A stretch of DNA of 64,000 nucleotides from contig JAJYIZ010000001.1 of NCBI GenBank assembly GCA_021789815.1, forward strand, positions 24,001 to 88,000, read 5' to 3'. The notes beneath the pieces are model-generated. The model was not told where the DNA came from, did no database searches, and was given only the letters and a program-made list of their open reading frames with translations. The translations under genes and the position numbers were made by a program. Shown in pieces: positions 17,889 through 26,177 of the stretch; position 1 is the stretch's first letter; each line of letters begins with the position of its first letter. Origin of the DNA: Microcaldota archaeon. Its GTDB lineage: Archaea; Micrarchaeota; Micrarchaeia; Micrarchaeales; Micrarchaeaceae.

Positions 17889-17904
17889 TTGCAAACTTCT
17901 TCTC
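17889..17904 (-). repeat. 23S pre-rRNA processing stem, 5' strand
   Basis: RNA sense GAGAAGAAGTTTGCAA, directly before the mature 23S 5' end and exactly complementary to 15036-15051. The region 17905-18060 upstream is the rRNA leader; apart from this stem I see no gene in it. Confidence 0.8.
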
Positions 17905-18062
17905 CTCAAATCAATTGTCAAACAGACAATATCACGTGCGACAGAGAGATTACAGACTCTAGGACAGTATTTTCATCAAGCAGAAACAGCTTTCAAATAC
18001 AGAAAAGAGCCTATAAGAGCTCGGCTGCCATAATAGCACCAAGCAGTATTTACGTTAAAAAA

Positions 18063-18074
18063 GGTATATATAGG
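18063..18074 (-). promoter_or_regulatory. TATA promoter of the 23S rRNA gene
   Basis: The minus strand reads CCTATATATACC, with a T-run after it. It lies about 160 bp before the processing stem and 27 bp past the end of the ParB-like gene, so it is the likely rRNA promoter, with transcription starting near 18040. Confidence 0.55.
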
Positions 18075-18100
18075 TTGCGATTTTTTGCGATTATAGGGGT

Positions 18101-18598
18101 TTAGTGTTCTAGAATGTATGCCCTGCATTTGAAGCCGAATCCTTCCTTCATACTTTTTGCTATTATTCTTCTATTCCCGTCTATAATCTCGTATCCACCA
18201 GTATCAACACTCCTAATTACAATGGGATATCTGACAAGATTGAGCTCCCTTCTGTGATGTACGCCCATTTTCGCGTACCAGCTTAGTTTCTTGTTTCTGA
18301 ATAGACGTGTAGCTCTAGGTTTCAACAATTTGACTATTTCTTCTAGAGTAAAAAGGTTATTGTTGTATCTTTTCCTAGATATTCCTAGGGGCTTGTATAT
18401 CCCGTAATATGGAAAATCTTTTGAGCTATTATATGTATGATGATACACATAAAGTCGTTTTATCTGTCTTGTACTGAGGTTACATAATTTAAGCCTGCTG
18501 TAAAGTTTTTGATTGTAGACTCTATCTATCCATTTCTTGTCAAGCGTGTTGAGATGTGAGTACAGAGACCTTCTGCTTACCTTTCTCCCTTTCATCAT
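18101..18598 (-). CDS. ParB-N/sulfiredoxin-fold domain protein
   Basis: About 165 residues, very basic. The C-terminal part YPIVIRSVDTGGYEIIDGNRRIIAKSMKEGFGFKCRAYIL matches the ParB N-terminal/sulfiredoxin fold, with DGNRRI in place of the usual DGxHR nucleotide-binding motif. The N-terminal ~100 residues are rich in Lys, Arg, Tyr and Asn and match nothing I know. It is AT-rich compared with neighbours, which suggests acquisition. ATG 18598 or 18595 lies about 27 bp after CCTATTTATAAG. There is no ParA nearby, so a plasmid-partition role is not supported; a CTPase or nucleic-acid enzyme is possible. Confidence 0.65.
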   Translation of the reverse strand: MMKGRKVSRRSLYSHLNTLDKKWIDRVYNQKLYSRLKLCNLSTRQIKRLYVYHHTYNSSKDFPYYGIYKPLGISRKRYNNNLFTLEEIVKLLKPRATRLFRNKKLSWYAKMGVHHRRELNLVRYPIVIRSVDTGGYEIIDGNRRIIAKSMKEGFGFKCRAYILEH

Positions 18599-18682
18599 AT
18601 TGGCTTTGGAACGTTGAGGACTTATAAATAGGTTATGCTTTAGCAACATTTTAACCTCTTATAGACGACAGGCACCGACGAC

Positions 18683-18700
18683 AAGTATATATATCTGGAC
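18683..18700 (+). promoter_or_regulatory. TATA promoter of the TFIIB-like gene
   Basis: AAGTATATATATCTGGAC, identical over 18 bases to the promoter at 5118-5135 (other strand). It lies 21-38 bp before the GTG at 18721. Confidence 0.6.
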
Positions 18701-18720
18701 GGACTGATAGCCTGCTGCGG

Positions 18721-20592
18721 GTGAACAGGTTGCCACACAGACTAGATAGCCAGAAGGCGACAGCAATGTGGGCGAAGCGAGACGCCGTGAAGGAGGACCC
18801 AAAGATAGCCCCTCTTTTGGATACCGCTACGCAGATAGCGCGAGCTTCTGGAGGTTCGCCGCAGTCCAGCATAGCGTTGGTCGCAAGAGTGGTTACTGTT
18901 AGGGAATTAGCCCCAGATATGGAAGCTAAGATGACGGTTGCTGCTGCAACCGTTCTTGAACTGAGGGACAGGAGAAAGAGGCCTGATTTTCAGCTAATTT
19001 CACACAGGTTTGAGGTTTCTGCAGATGAATTGAGGGCCGTGAGCAAGGCGCTAGAGGAGCAAAGGGACTCTGCCAAGAAGGGCATCCTGCGCAGCGAGCC
19101 TGGACTTGCAATTTCTATGCCAAAGCCCAGGGTTCCAAACCAGAAGAAGGCAGACGCCCAGCAGGCCATACTGAGATTTGCAGTTAGTGAGGAGTGGAAA
19201 GAGCCTATAAAACAGGCTACAGATTTCTTGGTGAGCTTGAAGTTCAAGAGGCAGGCCAGCAGGGGTGTCGCAGCTCTCGCCAAGGCGGCCTACGATGCCG
19301 GGCTTGTAGAAGGCAGGAGTCCTGCAGTTGTTACTGCTGCAGCAGCATCCATAATAGCTGTAAAATACGGCAAGAACCCTGGCGATTGGTCGAGAATTGC
19401 CGACAGATTAAACTTGGAGGATTCCGAAGAGCTGAAGGCTACAGCAACAAGCATTGTAGCAAAGATGCAGTTTCCAACAAAAGTGTACAGGTTCTTCGGA
19501 ATAGATAGGGGCCGTGTGAATGTACCGATATCTGAAGAGGAGAAGAAGGCCATCCAGACACCCCACTCAGAGAGGGATCTTGGGAAAATGATTCGCAGAA
19601 GGACCGAAGAGATAGCAGCCGGGCTTGTAGAAAAGACCCAGAAATCGGTTACAGATACATTGTCAGAGAAAATTGGCAAGGAGGCTCGAGGGCTAGCCAG
19701 AAGGCTTTCAAGGGAGTTCGATCGAACTGTACGCTCTGCTGCAAGGCAGACCGCACGCGAGCTAAAAAGACAGGTTACAGAGCTTGCGGAGCAGATTAAG
19801 GCGGAGAGGCTCGAGGAGCTGAAGAAGGGACTACTAAGAAGTGCACCGCTCAGGGGGTCGGAGAGCGGCACACCGATCAACGCCACACTGCCGAACAGGC
19901 TAAGCATACAATTGCAGCAAACATCATTGGAGCGCGAGGTCAGGACCATTAACGGTATCGGAATGCTATCAGAGCTTGCAGGAAGGCTCAAAAAGACCGA
20001 CCATATCCCAGAACATCTGGAGTCGATCGCCGGGGATATGATTGGCAAATATTATGCACTTGACAGGTTTGTACCACAGGCTGAGGGTGGCAACGGCGAT
20101 ACCATGGCCATAGCGGCCGCTGCCATCTACTATGCAGGCCATAGGACCCACATGAAAGTAGGTGTAGACAAGATAATATCCGTGGCAGGGATATCGAAAA
20201 ATGAGATGTATTTGGGGCTCTCTACATTATCGGAGGTGTTACGGCTCGACATACTGCCGGACGTGACCGAGCGCGGTCTGAAGGAGCTCGCAAAACGCTT
20301 CCACACCGGAGAGGATACTACGCTGAAGGCCAGATCCTTCTTCATGACGGCATTGAACCGCGGTGCGGTCACTGGTGATAACGAACAGGCAATGTTAGCT
20401 GCGTCCTACTTTACAGCTGCAAAGATAGTAGACTCTGGAATAAAGAAACAGCCGGGGCAGAAATACCCAGAAGTGGATAGGGACGAACTCATCGACCATA
20501 TGTCGATAAAGGCGGTAGAGTTGAGGGAAGCGATAAGAAAGCTCGTCTTTGCTGTTGATATACCAGAAAAGCACAGGGCCCTGGTACTCTAG
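18721..20592 (+). CDS. TFIIB-like protein with four cyclin-type repeats and a central coiled coil
   Basis: A 623-residue soluble protein. Residues ~145-245 (DFLVSLKFKRQASRGVAALA..., AGLVEGRSPAVVTAAAASIIA) look like a TFB core cyclin repeat: helix, then G-R-S-P, then AAA-x-Y/I-x-A. Similar five-helix units are seen at ~25-110, ~410-500 (NGDTMAIAAAAIYYAGHRT... VAGISKNEMYLGLSTL) and ~510-610. Residues ~265-390 are a long charged helix, probably a coiled coil. The N-terminal zinc ribbon and B-reader of TFIIB are missing: no Cys pairs at all. So two TFB-like cores joined by a coiled coil is the reading; transcription function is inference. GTG 18721 start; ATG 18766 is an alternative. Confidence 0.7.
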   Translation: MNRLPHRLDSQKATAMWAKRDAVKEDPKIAPLLDTATQIARASGGSPQSSIALVARVVTVRELAPDMEAKMTVAAATVLELRDRRKRPDFQLISHRFEVSADELRAVSKALEEQRDSAKKGILRSEPGLAISMPKPRVPNQKKADAQQAILRFAVSEEWKEPIKQATDFLVSLKFKRQASRGVAALAKAAYDAGLVEGRSPAVVTAAAASIIAVKYGKNPGDWSRIADRLNLEDSEELKATATSIVAKMQFPTKVYRFFGIDRGRVNVPISEEEKKAIQTPHSERDLGKMIRRRTEEIAAGLVEKTQKSVTDTLSEKIGKEARGLARRLSREFDRTVRSAARQTARELKRQVTELAEQIKAERLEELKKGLLRSAPLRGSESGTPINATLPNRLSIQLQQTSLEREVRTINGIGMLSELAGRLKKTDHIPEHLESIAGDMIGKYYALDRFVPQAEGGNGDTMAIAAAAIYYAGHRTHMKVGVDKIISVAGISKNEMYLGLSTLSEVLRLDILPDVTERGLKELAKRFHTGEDTTLKARSFFMTALNRGAVTGDNEQAMLAASYFTAAKIVDSGIKKQPGQKYPEVDRDELIDHMSIKAVELREAIRKLVFAVDIPEKHRALVL

Positions 20593-20611
20593 AACAACCG
20601 TTCGAAATCCG

Positions 20612-20992
20612 TCATTCTAGAATGACAGGTGAAGATGTACTGTTTGGAGAATCCACAGTAGTACTCACCGAGTCCAAATGACGACTTGTTTCTCTAAGTT
20701 TTTCTAGCAAGGTCGTAAGTGTTTTGTTATGGTCTCCTTTCGGATCTAACTCTATATCGAAAACTAATTCTCTAGCCATCTTCCTTACTTCACGTACCTC
20801 TTTACCTGGCTCTTCGGGTAGCTGCGGGCCGACTACTCTTTTCTCTGCTTCGTTTACAAAGTTCCTTAGCAATGATGGTAAACCCGTAGGATGGGTTCTG
20901 TAGAGATCTACCTGGGCGGTAAGTGTGCCGACACTACTTCTAAGCGCAGATATGCTCGTTTCATCCGGCTTTAATTCTATCAATGATGGCAT
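20612..20992 (-). CDS. hypothetical protein (orphan, helical)
   Basis: About 126 residues: MPSLIELKPDETS then predicted helices (ALRSSVGTLTAQVDLY, LLRNFVNEAEKRVV, KEVREVRKMARELVF, LTTLLEKLRETSRHLDSV) and a Ser/Pro tail. No family is recognised. The open frame extends to 21079, but a strong TATA box (CGTATAAATATC, about 21044-21055) would sit inside such a gene; ATG 20992 fits a start site about 25 bp after the TATA. Convergent with the TFIIB-like gene. Confidence 0.6.
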   Translation of the reverse strand: MPSLIELKPDETSISALRSSVGTLTAQVDLYRTHPTGLPSLLRNFVNEAEKRVVGPQLPEEPGKEVREVRKMARELVFDIELDPKGDHNKTLTTLLEKLRETSRHLDSVSTTVDSPNSTSSPVILE

Positions 20993-21133
20993 TTTTGCTG
21001 ATGGTGTTGACAATCTATCTACCGGAGCCCTATCGCGGAACATGATATTTATACGTATCTTTTCGAGGTATTGTCCCATTCACAGCGTTAATGACTTAAT
21101 ATTAGCCTTCCAAGATATCACTGCGTGTTATCG

Positions 21134-22366
21134 ATGCTTAGAATGGCCTCTAGCAGGGGCATCTCAGGAAAGATAAAGGAAATGCCAGAGGATTTTGTGG
21201 TAGAGGAGATAGCGAAGAACGGGAAGGTGCTTACGCTCAATGAAAGGGTTAGCAGTGATGCGGTTGGCATGCATGCCTCTCAGGCAGGAAAATTCTCTGT
21301 TTTTGTAATGCAGAAAAAAGACTGGAATACCATCCAGGCGTTGAAGGTACTTGCTAAGAAGGCGGGCCGAGGGATAAAGTCTACAGCATTTGCCGGCACA
21401 AAGGACAGGGCATCTGTATCGACACAGATTTGCAGTATATTTGGGGCAAGAGCCGACAGGCTTGCAACCCTACATGTAAAGGATATCGCGATAAATGGGG
21501 CGTGGCAGAGCGACACCGGGGTTGAGCTTGGCGACCTCCTGGGTAACAGATTTACGTTAACAATTAAGGAGAGCGACGCCACACAAAGTTCAATACATGC
21601 CATTGAAAAAGAGCTCAATGGATTGTTTCCAAACTACTTTGGAGAACAGAGATTCGGCTATCGTGGAAACAACTTTGAGATTGGCCTTGCGATAATAAAG
21701 GGTGAGTTCGAAAAGGCGGCTATGGAATTCCTTACAAATACGAACAACGAAAGGAACCTTGATTCTATAGAAGCTAGGGAAAGGCTCTCCAAAGAGCTTG
21801 ATTTCAAGGCGGCGCTCGATTATTTTCCGCAGTATCTAAAGTATGAGCGTATAGTCCTGGAGTACCTTGCAAAGTACCCTACAGACTACGCAAATGCGAT
21901 AAGGAGGCTTCCAAGACAGCTATCTCTCATGATGGTGCATTCTGTTGAAGGGTATATATTCAACGAAGAGGTGGAAGCCAGGCTCGGCGTACATGAAATA
22001 AAGCCCGGGAGCGATGACCTGTTCTGCAACCCAGACATGCACGGGTTTCCGAATCTTTCTACGATTAAGAACGCAAAAGAAGCAAAGCACGAACACGCAT
22101 CCTTCCTCGTGGGCAACATAATAGGGTATGATAGTGAAGCGTTGAATGAGGCAGAGAAGGAGATACTTGAAAGGATGAACATAACAAAAGAAATGTTCAA
22201 GATACAGAGCATGCCGGAGCTCAGCTGCAGGGGCAACTACAGAGTCCTTTTTGCGCCGTATACGGGCTTCTCAAGCCATGTTAGCGATAACTCTGCAGTT
22301 CTCTCGTTCTCCCTGCCTGCCGGCTCCTACGCCACGGTTCTACTGAATGAGTTTGTCAGGGACTAG
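21134..22366 (+). CDS. truD: tRNA pseudouridine(13) synthase TruD
   Basis: About 410 residues. GKIKEMPEDFVVEEI is the TruD N-terminal signature, FAGTKDRASVSTQICSIFG holds the catalytic Asp in GTKDR, and FPNYFGEQRFGYRG is the NxFGxQRFG motif. The TRUD insertion domain follows and SCRGNYRVLF closes the fold. It makes pseudouridine 13 (and in archaea 35 of tRNA-Tyr). GTG 21125 and ATG 21143 are alternative starts. Confidence 0.95.
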   Translation: MLRMASSRGISGKIKEMPEDFVVEEIAKNGKVLTLNERVSSDAVGMHASQAGKFSVFVMQKKDWNTIQALKVLAKKAGRGIKSTAFAGTKDRASVSTQICSIFGARADRLATLHVKDIAINGAWQSDTGVELGDLLGNRFTLTIKESDATQSSIHAIEKELNGLFPNYFGEQRFGYRGNNFEIGLAIIKGEFEKAAMEFLTNTNNERNLDSIEARERLSKELDFKAALDYFPQYLKYERIVLEYLAKYPTDYANAIRRLPRQLSLMMVHSVEGYIFNEEVEARLGVHEIKPGSDDLFCNPDMHGFPNLSTIKNAKEAKHEHASFLVGNIIGYDSEALNEAEKEILERMNITKEMFKIQSMPELSCRGNYRVLFAPYTGFSSHVSDNSAVLSFSLPAGSYATVLLNEFVRD

Positions 22367-22375
22367 TGTGTGTAT

Positions 22376-23050
22376 TTATTGCCCGGCTTTCTGCTGTGGT
22401 TGACCCATCTTCTTTTTGGCATCTCTTGGTCTCTTGGCTACAAAGTAGTATATGAGTGGGCCGATTATGCCGATGAAGAATATTACTAGAATCCATACAA
22501 CCTTGTTCTCCTCTTGGCGCTTTATGCAATCTATGAGCATCCATATGAAGAGCACAAAGGCTAAGATGATTATAGCGGCGTATACCACAAGTATCGTGAG
22601 TCCGACTGCAGCAAATCCCGCAGGTGTTACCAATAAGCTTTGAGAGGATGCCCCTGTACTATATGGTGTTGCTGCAGGTGTGCTTCCAGATGTTGACGCC
22701 GCAGTAGATATTATCGCTGTGAAATAGGCGCACTGTGTTCCAATCCCGCCGTTATGGGCTAGGTATTCACCAGGGTATTCGTTCGGGGCAGACCATACTG
22801 GAATTGTTTCCCCGTTCAAGCACGAATAAGAGGGATTGTCTGTATAAAAGTTTGTAAGGTTTCCAACCACTACCGCATCAGGCAGGTTTTCAATCGATGT
22901 GTTGGTATGTATTGTCACAAGATTTACTGTTTGGCCTTGCCATACTCCTGTCCAAGTGCCAGAATGGTATGGAGTTTGCGCGCTAGCTAACTGGAATGCG
23001 AATGCGAACAGCATTAATGCTATCCCTATAGATTTGATTTGGGTGGACAT
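22376..23050 (-). CDS. exported membrane protein with PLDc_N-type C-terminal segment
   Basis: A 224-residue protein. Residues 1-24 are a cleavable-looking signal (IALMLFAFAFQLASA/Q). The ~110-residue outside part has Cys pairs (YSCLNG, GTQCAY) and Asn-glycosylation-type sites. A Ser/Thr-rich linker leads to two helices, LTILVVYAAIIILAFVLFIWMLIDC and KVVWILVIFFIGIIGPLIYYFVAKR. The second pair matches the phospholipase D N-terminal (PLDc_N) membrane motif W-x-L-x2-F-x4-G-x2-Y. No catalytic HKD motif. TATA AGTTTAAAAGC lies ~27 bp before the ATG. Confidence 0.72.
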   Translation of the reverse strand: MSTQIKSIGIALMLFAFAFQLASAQTPYHSGTWTGVWQGQTVNLVTIHTNTSIENLPDAVVVGNLTNFYTDNPSYSCLNGETIPVWSAPNEYPGEYLAHNGGIGTQCAYFTAIISTAASTSGSTPAATPYSTGASSQSLLVTPAGFAAVGLTILVVYAAIIILAFVLFIWMLIDCIKRQEENKVVWILVIFFIGIIGPLIYYFVAKRPRDAKKKMGQPQQKAGQ

Positions 23051-23131
23051 GGTTATGCATCTTTGCTAAAGCTTTTAAACTTTTATGATATTTGGCGCCG
23101 AGCCCGAAAGATCGATCGTTCGGTATTCATC

Positions 23132-23905
23132 TTATACGGACCGGCCCATTATCATCTTTATAAGCTCCTTCGTCTCCTCCGGGCCGCTTACTTGTATGGA
23201 ATCAACGCCAGTTTGTTTGACTGGATAATCGTTGCCCCCTTCATAGAGTGCATCGCCGATGAAGAACATTTCATTTATTTTGTATCCAAAATATTCGCTT
23301 ATCTTGTTTATTCCATAGCCCTTATCTATTCCGCCTTTCGTTATGTCTATTGTGTTTGTACCGCCTATCTTGACATCGAACTCCGGTATGAGCAGGTTGA
23401 GGTGTTCCTTTATCTTCAGCCTCTTCTTGTGGTCTGGATCCCACTTACTTTTCACCTCAAGCGGTGCGAGCTGGCCATTTGCCGAGAACGATATCTGGGT
23501 GCCCCTATCTTCTATAACAGTGCCGTACACCGTTTGGGGCATCTCGAAATCTACGTTCTTTAGCGCGGTCTCTATCGCGCCCATTATCCTATTCTTCTCG
23601 CTCTCTTCAAGGTTCTCAGCATAGACCTGCTTCCAGCCATTGCCGTTATGCCTATAGAGAGTCGTAGCGCACGTAGGGAAAAGGTAGAGCCTTGAGAGGT
23701 GGTCGTGATCTGCTGCCAGGCGTTCTACAAGCTGAGTTTGGAAGAGAGAATATTTACCGCCACCAATGACAGCAAACTCCTTGTGTTCCAGCAGCTGGTC
23801 GATCAGTTCGGACATCTCCTGATCCATAGGCTGCTTACTCAGCGTAAGGGTACCATCCATATCAGCCACAACGATCTTCTTCTTCTTGAAGTCTATCAAA
23901 CTCAC
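23132..23905 (-). CDS. HAD-IIB phosphatase/mutase, phosphomannomutase-like
   Basis: A 257-residue HAD protein. Motif I is VVADMDGTLTLSK (nucleophile Asp and DxDxT), GGGKYSLFQTQL is near motif II, GGTNTIDITKGGIDKGYGI contains the motif III Lys, and FFIGDALYEGGNDYPV is motif IV. The cap and the GGNDYPV end resemble eukaryotic-type phosphomannomutase (GDKTxxGGNDxEI), so mannose-6-P to mannose-1-P conversion for glycan precursors is the best guess. Starts at GTG 23905. It lies next to GT2 and the GT-C-type functions of the region. Confidence 0.78.
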   Translation of the reverse strand: MSLIDFKKKKIVVADMDGTLTLSKQPMDQEMSELIDQLLEHKEFAVIGGGKYSLFQTQLVERLAADHDHLSRLYLFPTCATTLYRHNGNGWKQVYAENLEESEKNRIMGAIETALKNVDFEMPQTVYGTVIEDRGTQISFSANGQLAPLEVKSKWDPDHKKRLKIKEHLNLLIPEFDVKIGGTNTIDITKGGIDKGYGINKISEYFGYKINEMFFIGDALYEGGNDYPVKQTGVDSIQVSGPEETKELIKMIMGRSV

Positions 23906-24016
23906 TAATTCGCTGTCTATTGAATCACTCTTCTAGCATGGCTGCGCCAGAGGCAGGTATATGACTTTTTTGACATTAATATAGATTTCTTTTGTGCGAA
24001 ATCACCATAAACGCTT

Positions 24017-24140
24017 CGCCGGGGTAGGGATTTGAACCCTAAAGCCCCGAAGGGCACCGGTTTTCTCTTCGCATCACAGATCAGCTCTCGATGTTTTGTA
24101 AACTCGAGACCGGCGCGATACCAGATTCTGCCACCCCGGC
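24017..24140 (-). tRNA. tRNA-Ser (CGA), with 40-nt intron
   Basis: Acceptor GCCGGGG/CCCCGGC closes the molecule, with discriminator G (typical of Ser). The anticodon stem CCGGT/ACCGG flanks a loop CTCGAG...A; a 40-base intron between positions 37 and 38 interrupts it. A long variable arm GCCC-TTCG-GGGC and T arm TAGGG-TTCAAAT-CCCTA follow. The intron's TCGAGA can pair with TCTCGA around the anticodon, as in bulge-helix-bulge substrates. Mature length would be 84 nt. No CCA is encoded. Leu is excluded by the anticodon and discriminator. Confidence 0.9.
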
Positions 24141-24220
24141 ACGAAGAATATCTATAGCTATTTAAGAGTTATTACTAAATAGCTAATACTAAACCCTTTC
24201 CGTTATAAAATTCCAGATTG

Positions 24221-25777
24221 ATGATGATGCAGCGAATACCGATTACATGGGGGCTCGTTATCAGGTTCTGCACAGTCGCGATTTTTGTGCTGCTGTCTGT
24301 TGCGAGCCTGATGTTCTCCGCGTACTTGTTTGTAACCGTTAATTCTACATACACCTTTGTTTTAGCATGCGCTTTCCTAGGGCTCTCCCTATTCGCAGGG
24401 TTCTTCAACTTCTATGCGTCTGTATCATACTTCAGGTCTTACTTCTACGACAGGTACATAGATGCAATAACGGCAAGGCTAAAACCGCTCAAAAGACTAC
24501 CGACCGTTGCTGTGATAATGCCGGTTTACAATGAGGATACAGAAGTGGTGCAGAAGGATATGAAAAGGCTTCTTGATTTAGATTATCCTAAAAACAAGAT
24601 AAAATTCTACATGGTTGATGACTCTACAACTAGGGGTACAAAAGAGAAACTTGAACGCTTCTGCAAGAATAATGGCGTAATATTCTTCCACAGGGATAAC
24701 CGGAAGGGGTACAAAGCCGGCGCGGTAAACAACATGCTCAAACATTCGAAGGAGGAGTTCGTCGCTATAATAGATGCTGACGAATATCTTATAAATACTG
24801 GCTTCCTGAAAGACCTTCTGCCTTACTTCAGCGACGATAAGGTCGCGTATGTCCAGACGGAGAAGAGGTCGCAGAAGGGCACGTTCTTCTCAGAGGCTGT
24901 GGACCTTTTCGATGGCTTTTTCTTCAGATTCATACAACCTCATAGGGCACTCAATAACACCGCGCTGTTCGCTGGTTCGTGCGGAGTGATAAGGAGATCT
25001 GCGATAGACGTGGTGGGGGGCTTCCCGGAGTATGTCATAGAAGACACGTTCTTCAGCCTTGAATCCGACATGCACAACTACAAGAGTATATATGTGCCGA
25101 AGGTTTACGCACTTGGGAAGCCTATGAAGACGTACACAGCGCTGGTGAAGCAGCAGTGGAGGTACAATTACGGTGATACGCAGTTCATAAGGTACTACGC
25201 AAAACGCAGCATGGAATCCAAGAGGCTAAGCCCGTGGGCGATGCTAGATTATATAGGCCACGGCTTTGGTCTCAATTATCTGTCGCTTGTGCTTATCGCG
25301 TTTACCGTACTGTCTGTTTTTGTGTCGTTCTCCACCCTGCCGTTCGTCCACATGACGATAAAGCAACTCATACAGGCTACGTACATAAGCAGATACCTTG
25401 AGGTATTTGGCGGAATAGCATTTGTTCTGTCGATGATCGCCCCCGCGGTACTCACAAAGGTCTACTTTGGTTCGTTGAAGAAAGGCTTTATGATATTCTT
25501 CCTTAACTTCGCGCTCGCGATAGCGAGATCGAAGGCGGCTATTGCTGCAATCACACACAAGAGCTCTTCGTGGAAACCCCTTAGGGCTGGAACCACTAGG
25601 AGCCACGACATACGCTACGCGATAATGAACACCAAGGCAGAGATAGTGATGTCAGCGTCGTTGCTCTCAATGGGCTTCTTCGCAATGATGACCAGCAACA
25701 TACCAGGAACGGTATGGCTCCTTACATATGGGGTGCTCTACCTTTTTGCAACTGTATTGATCTACAAATATGGGTAA
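24221..25777 (+). CDS. family 2 processive glycosyltransferase (cellulose/hyaluronan synthase-like)
   Basis: About 518 residues. Two N-terminal membrane helices, then a GT-A domain: VAVIMPVYNEDTEVV, MVDDSTTRGT, IIDADEYL (DxD metal site), YVIEDTFFSLE (catalytic ED) and QQWRYNYGD (the Q-x2-RW-like motif of processive synthases). At least four more helices follow, including SLVLIAFTVLSVFVSF. It probably builds or extrudes a surface polysaccharide. A TATA box (TTATAAAATTCC) lies 17-22 bp before three consecutive ATG codons (24221, 24224, 24227). Confidence 0.9.
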   Translation: MMMQRIPITWGLVIRFCTVAIFVLLSVASLMFSAYLFVTVNSTYTFVLACAFLGLSLFAGFFNFYASVSYFRSYFYDRYIDAITARLKPLKRLPTVAVIMPVYNEDTEVVQKDMKRLLDLDYPKNKIKFYMVDDSTTRGTKEKLERFCKNNGVIFFHRDNRKGYKAGAVNNMLKHSKEEFVAIIDADEYLINTGFLKDLLPYFSDDKVAYVQTEKRSQKGTFFSEAVDLFDGFFFRFIQPHRALNNTALFAGSCGVIRRSAIDVVGGFPEYVIEDTFFSLESDMHNYKSIYVPKVYALGKPMKTYTALVKQQWRYNYGDTQFIRYYAKRSMESKRLSPWAMLDYIGHGFGLNYLSLVLIAFTVLSVFVSFSTLPFVHMTIKQLIQATYISRYLEVFGGIAFVLSMIAPAVLTKVYFGSLKKGFMIFFLNFALAIARSKAAIAAITHKSSSWKPLRAGTTRSHDIRYAIMNTKAEIVMSASLLSMGFFAMMTSNIPGTVWLLTYGVLYLFATVLIYKYG

Positions 25778-25784
25778 TCGCTTG

Positions 25785-26090
25785 ATGTACGTGAAGATTC
25801 ACGAGACAGATAACGGCAAGATAGTTGCAATGTGCGATGAGTCGCTTATAGATAAGGTCCTCGAAGAGGGCAAGGTTCTCCTTGACATAAAAAGATATTC
25901 TGATTTCTACAAAGGATCGCTCATAACGGCAGAGCAGTTCTCCGAGATGTCCAAAGAGGACATAGTGTCAGCCAACGTAGTTGGGAGCGAGGCAGTCAAT
26001 GCTGCGATAGTGAACAAGGTAATACAGAGGGGTCACGTCAAGAAAGTCAAGGGCGTCCCATATGCGCACGCTTACAAGGTCGACTACTGA
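25785..26090 (+). CDS. DUF424 family archaeal protein
   Basis: About 101 residues starting MYVKIHETDNGKIVAMCDESLI, then EGKVLLDIKRYSDFYKGSLIT, SANVVGSEAVNAAIV and RGHVKKVKGVPYAHAYKV. This is the archaeal DUF424 pattern. The function is unknown. The upstream ATG at 25770 overlaps the stop of the glycosyltransferase; ATG 25785 gives the usual family N-terminus. The two genes are probably one operon. Confidence 0.85.
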   Translation: MYVKIHETDNGKIVAMCDESLIDKVLEEGKVLLDIKRYSDFYKGSLITAEQFSEMSKEDIVSANVVGSEAVNAAIVNKVIQRGHVKKVKGVPYAHAYKVDY

Positions 26091-26177
26091 CTGAACCGGT
26101 TTACAGAATGTAAACTTTTTTCAAACAATTTGATACATTTAGCACTGCTTAAATATCTTGGACCACGCTAATCTATC

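Noticed and set aside
15311-17962. About ten open frames of 60-186 codons across 15.3-18.0 kb
   Set aside because: They lie on the strand opposite 23S rRNA or inside it; conserved rRNA sequence explains the lack of stops.
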